From NCBI GenBank assembly GCA_964633405.1, contig CAZWFV010000001.1, positions 1 to 39,880 of the forward strand: a stretch of 39,880 nt of DNA, read 5' to 3'. The stretch is from JAMCRD01 sp964633405. GTDB taxonomy: Bacteria; Patescibacteriota; Minisyncoccia; UBA6257; Colwellbacteraceae. A program made the translations under genes and the position numbers. Position 1 is the first letter of the stretch. Each line of letters begins with the position of its first letter. Positions 7,188-15,796 of the stretch are shown here, one piece after another. The notes beneath the pieces are model-generated. The model worked only from the letters and a program-made list of their open reading frames with translations, did no database searches and had not been told where the DNA came from.

Positions 7188-9161
7188 ATGGCATACAGGA
7201 CTAAAAATCCTCCTTCAAGGAGGGGATTCACCCTCATCGAGATGCTCCTCTATATAGCTATCTTTGCTATTACGGCGGGGATGATCACCAGCATCATGGT
7301 TAACGCTCTGCGCGTTCAGAGCGGCGAGAACAGCTCCACCGAGGTAAGTTCTCAGCTTAACCACGTCCTGACAACGGTCCAGCGCCTGGTCCAGCAATCC
7401 AGCGAAGTGGAATACACCTATGAAGGCACAAGCACGTCAACGCCTTGTACACAGTACTGTACCCTGGAATTGCGCATGGTTCCGGATACCACAATAGACC
7501 CTACCTGCATCAGTTCCGATGCAACGGGGGTATATATACAACAGGGCGGCGGTGACACCCACGGTGGCCTATGCAACGGTTCCAAAACCCTACTAACCAA
7601 TTCTCAGATAAAGGTGAATAATCTGATCTTTACCGTGTATAACATCGCTGGCGGAAACAGCACTGTCCAAGTCAATGCTTCTTTCTCGTACAACACCAAT
7701 AATCCGGAATTGGCGGTTACCAAGACCTTGGAATCGGCTATTGGCAGAGTCTCTGCCGCCACCTTCGATTCATCTCTCCTGCCGACCTCGGACAATTCTT
7801 TGAGCATAGGTCAGTCCGGTTCTCCGGCTCTAAGGTGGCAGAATGTTTATCTGTCTGGAGAATTGGGCCTGGGCACCTCGCCCACCGATATTGGTAGCCC
7901 GGTTCCACCACAGGGTACACTTTATTACAACACCGCTTCCTCTTTAGTCAGGCTATACAACGGAACGAGCTGGATGAACCTTGATCCGTTTATTTCAACC
8001 ACCTCCTCGGCATACTATCTAGGCGGGAATCTCGGCATTGGTACCGCAACGCCCGCTACAACTCTTGATGTGAATGGTACGACAACTATACGATTAGGAC
8101 TCATCCTGCCATTTGTTGCCGCCAACTCTTTTCTTGGTACAAATGCTAGCGGGGCGGTAATAGCTACAACTACTTCGGGAGGATCAGGCGGCAACCCCCT
8201 TACGACTGGAGGTACACCTACGATAACCGTGACAACTCCTTCAAGCACAACGTTAAATGCAGCTGGAAGTATACAATCGTGGACGGTTCCAACAGGAGTT
8301 ACCTCGTTAACGGTGAATGTGCAGGGAGCTTCAACACCTAACGCTTATGGTGGAAGTAGTACGGGTACGGTAGCGGTAACGCCTGGAACGACATATTACT
8401 TCTGCGTAGGGACCCAAGCCTCTGGATCGTCTGGCGGATATTGTGGTGGAGGTAGTGCTGCCTCTGGAGGAGGTGGTGGTAGTGGATACTCCGGTATGTT
8501 CACAAGTAATACTCCGAGTCAGGCAGCTGCACTACTGATTGCGGGTGGCGCTGGCGGCAACGGACAAGTAACAGTCTCTCAATATGGCGGTCCGGGCGGT
8601 GGCACGGCTGGTGATAATGGCTCGGGTTGCGGCCCCGGTGTTGGTGGTACCCAATCTGCTGGAGGAGGTGGCGGATTATGTATCACTGCGGGAACAAGCG
8701 GTAGCGCTTTACAAGGAGGCAATGGCAGTGGAGGAAGTACGGATCCAGGAGGAGGCGGAGGCGGCGGGTATTACGGTGGGGGTGGCGGCGGTTCCGGGAC
8801 AAGCAATGACGGTGGCGGTGGCGGTGGATCGGGATACGCGTCATCTACAGTTACGAGTACCACTACTGCGGTCGGTCTGAACAATGGAGCCGGAATAGCA
8901 ACTATCTCGTACGGCCTGCCGATTGGTACGGTTACAGGTGATAATTATGCGGGAAGGGTAAATGTATCTAACTCCTTTACTTCTATAACAATTGCTTTCA
9001 ACAGTCCATCATTCGTGAACGGAGAGTCGTGCAGTGTGGAGCCGAACAACGCAACAAATACTTACTTCGTTTCATATAACGCTACGACCTCTTTCTCAAC
9101 AACCTTCCAGAACGCCCTAACCGCTGGGCAGAGCTTTAATTATTGGTGCCTAGGTTACTAA
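7188..9161 (+). CDS. Large prepilin-like protein with tail-fibre-like and ALK/LTK-type glycine-rich domains (putative pilus adhesin)
   Basis: The 657-residue protein begins with a class III signal: leader MAYRTKNPPSRRG, then FTLIEM with Glu at mature position 5 and a hydrophobic helix to about residue 37. A pilin-like head runs to about residue 190. Next comes a tail-fibre-like segment at about 210-300 (PALRWQNVYLSG, GTLYYNTAS, NLGIGTATPATTLDVNG), a pattern usual in phage tail fibres and trimeric adhesins. Residues about 395-565 are an extreme glycine-rich domain with LLIAGGAGGNG, GGGGGGGYYGGGGG and GGGGGSGYAS blocks plus scattered cysteines, matching the Gly_rich domain of ALK/LTK receptors. 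The last 80 residues form a separate beta domain ending in NYWCLGY. It should be processed by the PilD encoded in the next cluster. A role as a pilus-tip adhesin is inferred. Confidence 0.8.
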   Translation: MAYRTKNPPSRRGFTLIEMLLYIAIFAITAGMITSIMVNALRVQSGENSSTEVSSQLNHVLTTVQRLVQQSSEVEYTYEGTSTSTPCTQYCTLELRMVPDTTIDPTCISSDATGVYIQQGGGDTHGGLCNGSKTLLTNSQIKVNNLIFTVYNIAGGNSTVQVNASFSYNTNNPELAVTKTLESAIGRVSAATFDSSLLPTSDNSLSIGQSGSPALRWQNVYLSGELGLGTSPTDIGSPVPPQGTLYYNTASSLVRLYNGTSWMNLDPFISTTSSAYYLGGNLGIGTATPATTLDVNGTTTIRLGLILPFVAANSFLGTNASGAVIATTTSGGSGGNPLTTGGTPTITVTTPSSTTLNAAGSIQSWTVPTGVTSLTVNVQGASTPNAYGGSSTGTVAVTPGTTYYFCVGTQASGSSGGYCGGGSAASGGGGGSGYSGMFTSNTPSQAAALLIAGGAGGNGQVTVSQYGGPGGGTAGDNGSGCGPGVGGTQSAGGGGGLCITAGTSGSALQGGNGSGGSTDPGGGGGGGYYGGGGGGSGTSNDGGGGGGSGYASSTVTSTTTAVGLNNGAGIATISYGLPIGTVTGDNYAGRVNVSNSFTSITIAFNSPSFVNGESCSVEPNNATNTYFVSYNATTSFSTTFQNALTAGQSFNYWCLGY

Positions 9162-9213
9162 AGATAGTTAGAGTAACAGTAAAATTAATTTTCACGGCCC
9201 AGGCCATCGGCTG

Positions 9214-9222
9214 TGTTATAAT
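9214..9222 (+). promoter_or_regulatory. Extended -10 promoter of the pil cluster
   Basis: TGTTATAAT is a perfect extended -10 and ends eight bases before the pilM ATG (9231), again predicting a leaderless transcript. A hairpin (CACGGCC at 9193-9199 with GGCTGTG at 9209-9215, one G-U pair) overlaps its upstream edge. It is preceded by the palindrome AAAATTAATTTT (9181-9192) and could end the preceding transcript or modulate this promoter. Confidence 0.7.
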
Positions 9223-9230
9223 CAACATAA

Positions 9231-10304
9231 ATGTTCAATCCATTAGGTTCTTGGAGACGCAGAAGTTATTTGGGCGTTGATGTGGGCACCACCTCTATAA
9301 AGATAGTTGAGCTTTCCTCGTCTAATAAACACCCCGTATTGAAAAACTACGGTATTCTGGAGAGTTACGGTCATCTGGAGAGACTAAATAATGCTATTCA
9401 GACCTCGACTCTGAAGATGCTTGACCGCGAGACTGCAGATCTATTGATAATGCTGGTCAAGCAGCTGGATCTTAAAACAGTCGATGCCGTCGCCTCGCTG
9501 CCATCGTTCACCGCCTTCATGGCTCCTCTGGAAATGCCAACTATGTCATCACAGGAAACTGTGCGGGCTATGCAATACCAAGCTAGGCAGTTCGTTCCAT
9601 TGCCTATCTCGGAAGTGGCTCTGGACTGGATCCAGGTTGGTGAGTACACGAACGATAAAGGAAACAGGATGCAGCGCTTTTTCCTTATTTCCGTTCCCAA
9701 TGAACAGATTAGGAAATACCAGCGTATCTTCAAGGCGGCTGGCCTGAATCTGATAGCTCTGGAAGTGGAGGATCTCAGTCTAGCCCGCATATTGACCAGC
9801 GGCGATCCGACCCTCACCTTAGTAATTGACATCGGAGCCCGTTCCACCGCCATCATGGTTGCCAAGAATGGTGTCCTGAAGGGAAGCGGGCAGACTGACT
9901 TTGCCGGCGGTTCGCTGACCCAGGCCGTGTCTGGAGGGTTGAATATCAACATCCGCAGGGCGGAGGAGCTAAAAAAACAGAGAGGGCTATTGGGCAGCGG
10001 AGGGGAATACGAACTTTCCACTTTAATGCTGCCATTCCTGGATGTTATACTAAGTGAGGTGAAAAGGGTGCGGGAAGACTACGAGAAGACGTACAACGAG
10101 AAGGTTGAGCGCATCATAATTTCCGGTGGGGGAGCCAACCTGCTGGGGATAGAGAAGTATATCAGTGACGCATTCAACCTACCTGCCACAAAAGCAGACC
10201 CGTTCTCAAAGATCGTCTACCCTCCCCAGGCCGCTCCGCTAGTTAGCGAGCTTGGACCGCCGTTTTCCGTAGCCCTGGGATTAGGCATCAGGCAGTTTCT
10301 ATAA
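9231..10304 (+). CDS. pilM: Type IV pilus assembly protein PilM
   Basis: The 357-residue protein is an actin-fold ATPase of the PilM/FtsA group. The phosphate-1 loop is YLGVDVGTTSIKIVEL (about residues 14-29), the PilM-specific stretch with AMQYQARQFVPLPISEVALDW follows near 115-140, the phosphate-2 loop is LVIDIGARSTAIMV (about 198-211), and the adenosine motif is IIISGGGANLLGIEKYI (about 292-310). PilM sits at the cytoplasmic face of the membrane and binds the N-terminus of PilN, linking the motor ATPases to the alignment complex. It is the first gene of a cluster in the classical order M-N-O-P, with pilN starting 12 bases after its stop. Confidence 0.95.
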   Translation: MFNPLGSWRRRSYLGVDVGTTSIKIVELSSSNKHPVLKNYGILESYGHLERLNNAIQTSTLKMLDRETADLLIMLVKQLDLKTVDAVASLPSFTAFMAPLEMPTMSSQETVRAMQYQARQFVPLPISEVALDWIQVGEYTNDKGNRMQRFFLISVPNEQIRKYQRIFKAAGLNLIALEVEDLSLARILTSGDPTLTLVIDIGARSTAIMVAKNGVLKGSGQTDFAGGSLTQAVSGGLNINIRRAEELKKQRGLLGSGGEYELSTLMLPFLDVILSEVKRVREDYEKTYNEKVERIIISGGGANLLGIEKYISDAFNLPATKADPFSKIVYPPQAAPLVSELGPPFSVALGLGIRQFL

Positions 10305-10316
10305 ATACGGGCACAA

Positions 10317-10862
10317 ATGGCATACATAAAGGATACAAACGACCAGTTCCTACAGCACAATCTGCCGATAGGATGGCCTTGGCGCCTGCTTTTATCCATG
10401 GGCATCGTGCTAATAGTTGTCTTATTAGTCTACTTCGGTCTTGCTTTCGGGTACGAAGGTTTCTTGAACAATTCAATCAGTACGCTCAATACCAACCTAA
10501 ATTCGCTTAGCTTGGAGGTATCGCCCACGGACAGAGCCAACTTCGTAAGTTTCTACTCCCAGATTACGAATCTGCAAAACCTATTGGCATCCCACGTCGT
10601 ATCTTCGGGCGTGTTTCCGGTCTTTGAGAATATGACCGACCAGAGCGTTACCTACAGTTCGTTCGGTTTGTCGGTAAAGGATAAGACGGTTACGATCGAC
10701 GGCGTTGCCAAGGATTATAAGACTTTGGCTGATCAGCTGGCGTTATATAAACAGTCGCCGGACGTGAGCGATGTTGTTCTGGAGGGTTCGTCCTTCTCGA
10801 ATAACCAGGTCAGGTTTACGGTCAAACTTACACTAAACGACAATGCGGGCCTCAACCTATAG
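10317..10862 (+). CDS. pilN: Type IV pilus alignment protein PilN
   Basis: The 181-residue bitopic membrane protein has a cytoplasmic N-terminal segment of about 25 residues (including FLQHNLPIGWPWRLL), one transmembrane helix at about residues 25-48, a coiled-coil stretch and a small alpha/beta ferredoxin-like domain. Sequence similarity to PilN is low, and the call rests on the topology and the position between pilM and pilO. The N-terminus lacks an obvious INLLP motif, which normally contacts PilM, although NLPIG may be its remnant. The 3' end overlaps the pilO start by 20 bases. Confidence 0.8.
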   Translation: MAYIKDTNDQFLQHNLPIGWPWRLLLSMGIVLIVVLLVYFGLAFGYEGFLNNSISTLNTNLNSLSLEVSPTDRANFVSFYSQITNLQNLLASHVVSSGVFPVFENMTDQSVTYSSFGLSVKDKTVTIDGVAKDYKTLADQLALYKQSPDVSDVVLEGSSFSNNQVRFTVKLTLNDNAGLNL

Positions 10863-11409
10863 ATTGCTTTCAATACTGGGGAGTCTGGTGCTACTGATCA
10901 TAGCGATCGTTAGTTACACGAACCTGGTTGTGCCTGCGTATAACAAGGTCCAGGATCTGCGCAGTGAGCAGCAGGGCATACAGGCGACAACATCTCAGGA
11001 TCAGCAGGCGATTAGCACGGTAAAGAATCTACTTGGACAGTACAACCAGAATTTCTCCCAACTGCACGACAACCTGTCTCAGATATTGCCCGCAGAAGCC
11101 GATGTGCCGGGGATCGTCTACCAGTTGCAAGCTCTGGCGAGCGCAAGGCAGGTGACCATCCAGTCCCTGGGCATACAATATTTGCCGATACAAGCCAAGG
11201 TTACGGACTCGATCACCAGCCCTGTGGGGACGTTGCAGATATCGCTCAATCTAAGCGGCCCGTACGCCTCATTTAAAGCGCTATTGGGCGACATTGAGAC
11301 GAATATCCGCTTGATGGATGTACAATCAATCCAAATAGGAGGCGGTAATCTACCCGGGAAGAATGACTTAAGTTACGCATTGGTCATAGATACTTATTAT
11401 CAGCAATAA
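10843..11409 (+). CDS. pilO: Type IV pilus alignment protein PilO
   Basis: The 188-residue protein has an N-terminal transmembrane helix (about residues 8-30), a coiled coil at about 33-80, and a C-terminal domain with LPAEADVPGIVYQLQALASARQV and LNLSGPYASFKALLGDIETNIRLMDV. These are the characteristic PilO blocks, in which the GPY/SF region starts the central beta hairpin. PilO dimerises with PilN to form the inner-membrane alignment complex that connects PilM to extracytoplasmic components. The ATG at 10843 lies inside the end of pilN (20-base overlap), which suggests coupled translation. Confidence 0.92.
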   Translation: MRASTYRLLSILGSLVLLIIAIVSYTNLVVPAYNKVQDLRSEQQGIQATTSQDQQAISTVKNLLGQYNQNFSQLHDNLSQILPAEADVPGIVYQLQALASARQVTIQSLGIQYLPIQAKVTDSITSPVGTLQISLNLSGPYASFKALLGDIETNIRLMDVQSIQIGGGNLPGKNDLSYALVIDTYYQQ

Positions 11410-11410
11410 A

Positions 11411-11710
11411 ATGGCTATAGTTGTTGAAAGCGAGAAAAAAAAGAGTCCTACGGTCGCAATAGCGATTGCGATTATTGTGATTGTTATACTGGTTGCTGGT
11501 ACCTACTACCTGTTTTTTAGCCCCGCCCCGGCGATCCAAAACATTATTGTTCCGCGCGACTTACAATCTATTTCCCAGGTGTCTAAGCTCGATGTAAACG
11601 GCGCGGTTCAAAGTCTAACCTCATCCGCAAACTACAACAGTCTTAAGAACACCCTGCCGCCGCAGCAGGTGAATGGTTACGGTCGTTCCGATCCCTTCCA
11701 GCCCTACTAA
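11411..11710 (+). CDS. Short PilP-like membrane-anchored protein
   Basis: The 99-residue protein has a transmembrane helix at about residues 15-35, and its C-terminus ends GRSDPFQPY, which matches the conserved 'GRxDPFxP' segment near the start of PilP lipoproteins. The remainder of PilP, the beta domain that binds the PilQ secretin, is absent, and no pilQ gene is present in the window. This fits a cell without an outer membrane that keeps only the part of PilP interacting with PilN/PilO. The gene begins one base after pilO, and its stop overlaps the pilB start (TAATG). The family is not certain, since the helix could belong to a different small pilus protein. Confidence 0.6.
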   Translation: MAIVVESEKKKSPTVAIAIAIIVIVILVAGTYYLFFSPAPAIQNIIVPRDLQSISQVSKLDVNGAVQSLTSSANYNSLKNTLPPQQVNGYGRSDPFQPY

Positions 11711-13449
11711 TGGACGACAAGAAATTAATCGAGGCTCTTATAAAGAAATCTCTGCTGCTATCCGATACTGGGCAAAAACTGCTAGCTGAAGCGGCGCAAG
11801 TCAAACGGCCCGTGGAGAACCTTATATATAGTGGCCGCCTTGTCGACGAGGCCAGCGTCGCCAAAGTTAAGAGCGAACTGTTGGGCATACCTTATAAGAC
11901 TGTAGAGTTCGATAAGATACCAGACGATATCCTGAAGCTGATCCCCGAGGAGACGGCCCAGACCTATCGCGTCATACCATTGTCGCGGGACGACAAGATG
12001 TTGGTCGTGGGTATGTTGAACCCCTCGGATGTCAGGGCCCAGGAGGCGCTACGATTCATTGCCAAGCAGAACCGGATGAGCCTCGGCGTATATGTGATCA
12101 CCCCTTCGGACCTGGAGCTGGTGTTGCAACGCTACCGACCGTATCAGTCTGAAATCCAGTCGGCCCTCCAATCGCTGAACATAAAGCCTGGCAGCGGGCT
12201 CAGCGACTTGCAGCGTATAGTACAGATAGAGGAAGGTAAGTCTATATCCGAAGACGCCCCGATTATAAAGATAGTCGCATCGACCCTGGGGTCTGCCGTT
12301 GAGGAGAACTCTTCGGACATACATATCGAACCCCAACGTTCTAGACTGCGCATCCGCTTCAGGACGGACGGCGTGCTTAAAGAGGTGACTTCGTTGCCGC
12401 TTGAGCTTGCCCAACCGGTCATTTCCCGGGTGAAGATATTGGCCAGTCTCAAGATAGACGAGAATCGGATACCGCAGGACGGCAGATTCCGCACGGTCGT
12501 ATTCGGTCGGGACATAGATTTCCGCGTCTCAACCTTCCCGACCCCCGTTGGAGAAAAGGTGGCTATACGCGTTCTCGATCCGACTGTGGGACTGAAGGGG
12601 GTTGATAATCTCGGATTGGTCGGACATAACTCTCAGCTGGTTGACTCCTCCATAAAGCGCCCATACGGGATGATACTTGTTACCGGTCCGACCGGATCGG
12701 GCAAGACGACGACTCTTTATGCCTTGCTGCAGGTCCTGAACACCGAATCGGTTAACATATTAAGCTTGGAGGATCCTGTTGAGTATTTCGTCGACGGTCT
12801 TAACCAGTCACAGGTTAGACCGGATATAGGGTATGATTTCGCCTCCGGGCTGAGACAGATAGTGAGACAGGACCCGGACGTGATCATGGTGGGGGAGATA
12901 CGGGATAGGGAGACGGCTAAGCTGGCCATCGAGGCCGCTCTCACCGGGCAGATCGTCCTTTCTACTCTGCACACTAATAATGCCGCCGGCGTCATACCCA
13001 GGCTTATCGATATGGGAGCAGAGCCATTCCTTCTACCCACAGCGCTGAACCTCATGATCTCCCAACGTCTGGTGCGCCGTCTGTGCGACTCATGTAAGAA
13101 GGAAGAGGAAGCGTCGGCCGATATTCAGGAGATTATAAGAACTGAACTGCGTAAACTTCCCGAGGAGGCCAGAAAAGCAGTTAAGTACGCCGAGCCGTAC
13201 AAGGTCTACCACGCCCCGGGCTGCAAGGTCTGTAAAGGCAAAGGGGCGATAGGACGTATAGCTATATTCGAAGTTATGGCTATGACCAGGGAACTCGAAT
13301 CGATAATATCCTCGGGAGTCGAGGAAGGTAAGCTGATCGACGAGGGCAAACGGCAGGGAATGATCACTATGCGTCAGGATGGGATACTGAAGGCGCTGGA
13401 AGGGACGGTCGCAATAGAGGAAGTTCTCCGGGAGAGCACGGAATCGTGA
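11710..13449 (+). CDS. pilB: Type IV pilus extension ATPase PilB
   Basis: The 579-residue GspE/PilB-family motor starts with an MshEN-type N-terminal domain (about residues 1-150). The second domain ends before the catalytic core. Walker A is GPTGSGKTTT at about residue 326. The aspartate box includes the SLEDPVEYFVDGLNQ region, Walker B is RQDPDVIMVGEIRDRETA, and the histidine box contains LSTLHTNNAAGVIPRL. A tetracysteine zinc-binding module (CDSC and, some 40 residues later, CKVC) is present, as in other PilB/GspE enzymes. It powers pilin polymerisation on the cytoplasmic face. Its TGA stop doubles as part of the pilT promoter. Confidence 0.96.
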   Translation: MDDKKLIEALIKKSLLLSDTGQKLLAEAAQVKRPVENLIYSGRLVDEASVAKVKSELLGIPYKTVEFDKIPDDILKLIPEETAQTYRVIPLSRDDKMLVVGMLNPSDVRAQEALRFIAKQNRMSLGVYVITPSDLELVLQRYRPYQSEIQSALQSLNIKPGSGLSDLQRIVQIEEGKSISEDAPIIKIVASTLGSAVEENSSDIHIEPQRSRLRIRFRTDGVLKEVTSLPLELAQPVISRVKILASLKIDENRIPQDGRFRTVVFGRDIDFRVSTFPTPVGEKVAIRVLDPTVGLKGVDNLGLVGHNSQLVDSSIKRPYGMILVTGPTGSGKTTTLYALLQVLNTESVNILSLEDPVEYFVDGLNQSQVRPDIGYDFASGLRQIVRQDPDVIMVGEIRDRETAKLAIEAALTGQIVLSTLHTNNAAGVIPRLIDMGAEPFLLPTALNLMISQRLVRRLCDSCKKEEEASADIQEIIRTELRKLPEEARKAVKYAEPYKVYHAPGCKVCKGKGAIGRIAIFEVMAMTRELESIISSGVEEGKLIDEGKRQGMITMRQDGILKALEGTVAIEEVLRESTES

Positions 13450-13455
13450 TACAAT
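13447..13455 (+). promoter_or_regulatory. Extended -10 promoter of pilT
   Basis: TGATACAAT is an extended -10 (TGn plus TACAAT). Its TGA is the pilB stop codon. The -10 ends six bases before the pilT ATG at 13462, so the transcript would start at or very near the A of the ATG. No convincing -35 is seen at 17 bp. Confidence 0.5.
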
Positions 13456-13461
13456 ACGAAT

Positions 13462-14532
13462 ATGGATTACAAACAGAAACTAAACGGCCTATTACTTACT
13501 ACGGCGCGGCAGAATGCCTCGGATTTGCACCTGGCCGTGGGGCGTAAGCCGACTATGAGAGTTGATGGAGTTCTCGTCGGTTTGCAGAAAGAGGACGTTC
13601 TCACCCCCGAAGACACCCAGGGACTGGTCATGACAATGCTTACCGATGAACAGAAACCGAGATTCCTAAAATATGGCGACCTAGACTTCTCCTATACCTT
13701 CGAGGACAAGGCCCGCTTCCGGGTCAACGTCTTCTTCCAAAGGGGATTTATGGCGGCGGCAATGAGACTGATTCCGGCGGAGGTACATACCGTCGAAGAA
13801 TTACATCTCCCGCCGATACTTCATGAGTTCACCAAGATAAACCAGGGTTTCGTCCTGGTGGTGGGGCCGGCCGGTCAAGGAAAATCTACGACCCTGGCCG
13901 CGCTGCTGGACGAGGTTAACCACAAACGTACGGATCACATTATCACCATCGAGGACCCAATCGAATATCTGTTCGTGCAAGACCGTTCCATCGTTTCCCA
14001 ACGCGAGATAATGACCGACAGCCCGTCGTTCCACCGCTCGCTTAGATCCCTCTTAAGGCAGGATCCGGACGTGGTGATGATCGGCGAGATGCGTGACCCG
14101 GAAACTATGTCCACCGCAATGACCGCAGCCGAGACTGGTCACCTGGTATTCTCGACCCTGCATACCAATTCGGCTGCCCAGACAATAGACCGCATCATCG
14201 ACTCTTTCCCTGCAGAGCAGCAGGGGCAGGTTATGTCCCAACTCGCCGCCACTCTCGTCGGTATAGTGTCGCAGCGGCTGATCCCCCGTATAGATGGCGG
14301 GCGTACGCCGGCTTGCGAAGTGATGTTCACCAACTCGGCTATCCGTAACCTGATACGTGAGCGTAAGGTCTATCAGATTGATCTGGTCATAGAAACCAGC
14401 CTGCAGGAGGGGATGACCAGCCTGAACCGCTCACTGGCCGAACTTATCAAACGCAAGGAGATATCACTGGAGAACGGCGAGATGTATTCGCTCAATCCAT
14501 CGGAGCTGAGGATACTGCTTGAGCGCATCTGA
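13462..14532 (+). CDS. pilT: Type IV pilus retraction ATPase PilT
   Basis: The 356-residue protein matches PilT in length. It has an N-terminal PAS-like domain, Walker A GPAGQGKST near residue 135, an aspartate box (TIEDPIEYLF), Walker B RQDPDVVMIGEMRDPETM and a His box with FSTLHTNSAAQTIDRIID. The retraction-specific C-terminal signature AIRNLIRE (TNSAIRNLIRERKVYQID) is present and separates it from PilB-type extension motors. PilT depolymerises the pilus, driving twitching and uptake of bound material. Its presence together with pilB means the pilus is likely dynamic. Twelve bases separate it from pilB. Confidence 0.96.
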   Translation: MDYKQKLNGLLLTTARQNASDLHLAVGRKPTMRVDGVLVGLQKEDVLTPEDTQGLVMTMLTDEQKPRFLKYGDLDFSYTFEDKARFRVNVFFQRGFMAAAMRLIPAEVHTVEELHLPPILHEFTKINQGFVLVVGPAGQGKSTTLAALLDEVNHKRTDHIITIEDPIEYLFVQDRSIVSQREIMTDSPSFHRSLRSLLRQDPDVVMIGEMRDPETMSTAMTAAETGHLVFSTLHTNSAAQTIDRIIDSFPAEQQGQVMSQLAATLVGIVSQRLIPRIDGGRTPACEVMFTNSAIRNLIRERKVYQIDLVIETSLQEGMTSLNRSLAELIKRKEISLENGEMYSLNPSELRILLERI

Positions 14533-14574
14533 TCACTTTCCCGGCTTGGTAAATACGGGCAAATAGATTTACAA

Positions 14575-15783
14575 ATGAAGCTGAACTATAAGGCTCGAAG
14601 CAAAGAAGGGGAGCTGCAAGTCGGCTCCATAGAAGCGGCCTCAAGGGAGGCGGCGGTGAACATACTTTCGGGTCACGACCTCTTTATCCTTTCACTGGAG
14701 GAGGAGAAGAGCAGTCGCTGGTATGATCAAATCCTCGCTTTCCTGAACAGAGTGAAGGCCAAGGATATGATGGTCTTTACCCGGCAGTTTTCCACGCTGT
14801 TAGCTGCACAGGTGCCGTTGGGCGAGGCCTTGCGCACCCTGGAGAAGCAGACCACTAACACAGTCTTAAAAGAAACCATATTCGAGGTTATTTCGGATAT
14901 AGATGCGGGTCTATCTCTCTCCCAATCTCTCGAGAAATACGGCGATGTCTTTTCGTCCTTCTACGTCAATATGATACGTTCGGCCGAGGTCACGGGCCGC
15001 ATGGAACAGACCGTCGACTTTCTGGCAGACTATATAGAGAAGCAGGTCGCCATAACTTCTAAGATATACAATGCGTTGATTTACCCGGTGATTATGATTG
15101 TGCTTTTCATAATCGTCGCGGCGATAATGGCCATTGTCGTTTTGCCGCAGATTCAGCCGATATTCAATCAGGCTGGGGTGGCAACCCCGCTGTTTACGCA
15201 GATAATACTTGATACGGGCAACATACTGGCCAATTGGTGGTACATCGTCGTAATCGCGGTGGTCGCCCTGGCTGCTTTCATAGGCGATTACATGAGGACG
15301 GAAGAAGGTAGGGCAGTGACTGACGAGATATTGCTGCGCACGCCGGTAGTTAGCAGTTTGCTTAAGCGGTTATACGTCTCTCGCTTCGCCGAATCGGTGA
15401 GCGTGCTTACCCGCGGTGGCATTCCTATAGCCCAAAGCCTGGAAATTGCCGGGCAGACTATAGGCAGTTTGATCTATCGCGACGCCCTTCACCAGACCGC
15501 CGAGGATATAAGGCGCGGTGAGCTATTATCCCAGTCACTGGTCAAGAACGTGGAGTATTTCCCCCCGCTGGTATCGCAAATGGTCGCTGTCGGCGAGTCA
15601 ACAGGACGCCTGGATGACCTATTGGAGAAGGTAGCTACGTTTTACACACGTGAGGTTGATGATGCCGTAGCCAATTTAGTAGAATTAATACAGCCGGTAT
15701 TAATGGTTGTGATTGGCCTGTTGGTCGCTGCGCTATTCGCTTCCATCCTTATACCGATATATAACCTATTGCACACGTTTTAA
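14575..15783 (+). CDS. pilC: Type IV pilus inner-membrane platform protein PilC
   Basis: The 402-residue GspF/PilC-family platform protein carries two copies of the T2SSF domain. The first (about residues 60-185) includes FTRQFSTLLAAQVPLGEALRTLEKQT and SLSQSLEKYGDVFSSFYVNMI. The second (about 260-385) includes FAESVSVLTRGGIPIAQSLEIAG and SQSLVKNVEYFPPLVSQMVAVGESTGRLDDLLEKVATFY. Three transmembrane segments are predicted at about 170-195, 220-240 and 375-400. PilC sits between the motor ATPases and the pilin pool. The ATG lies about 40 bases after pilT. Confidence 0.95.
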   Translation: MKLNYKARSKEGELQVGSIEAASREAAVNILSGHDLFILSLEEEKSSRWYDQILAFLNRVKAKDMMVFTRQFSTLLAAQVPLGEALRTLEKQTTNTVLKETIFEVISDIDAGLSLSQSLEKYGDVFSSFYVNMIRSAEVTGRMEQTVDFLADYIEKQVAITSKIYNALIYPVIMIVLFIIVAAIMAIVVLPQIQPIFNQAGVATPLFTQIILDTGNILANWWYIVVIAVVALAAFIGDYMRTEEGRAVTDEILLRTPVVSSLLKRLYVSRFAESVSVLTRGGIPIAQSLEIAGQTIGSLIYRDALHQTAEDIRRGELLSQSLVKNVEYFPPLVSQMVAVGESTGRLDDLLEKVATFYTREVDDAVANLVELIQPVLMVVIGLLVAALFASILIPIYNLLHTF

Positions 15784-15796
15784 AAAATAAACAAAA

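Noticed and set aside
8584..8880. A 98-codon alternative plus-strand frame inside the glycine-rich region
   Set aside because: It is a shadow of the GGN-rich repeat in the adhesin frame; its composition (Ala/Val/Glu-rich) is just the shifted reading of glycine codons.
10302..14556. Twelve-base match TAAATACGGGCA before pilN (about 10303) and before pilC (about 14550)
   Set aside because: Several chance pairs of 12-mers are expected in 40 kb, and the spacing to the start codons differs.
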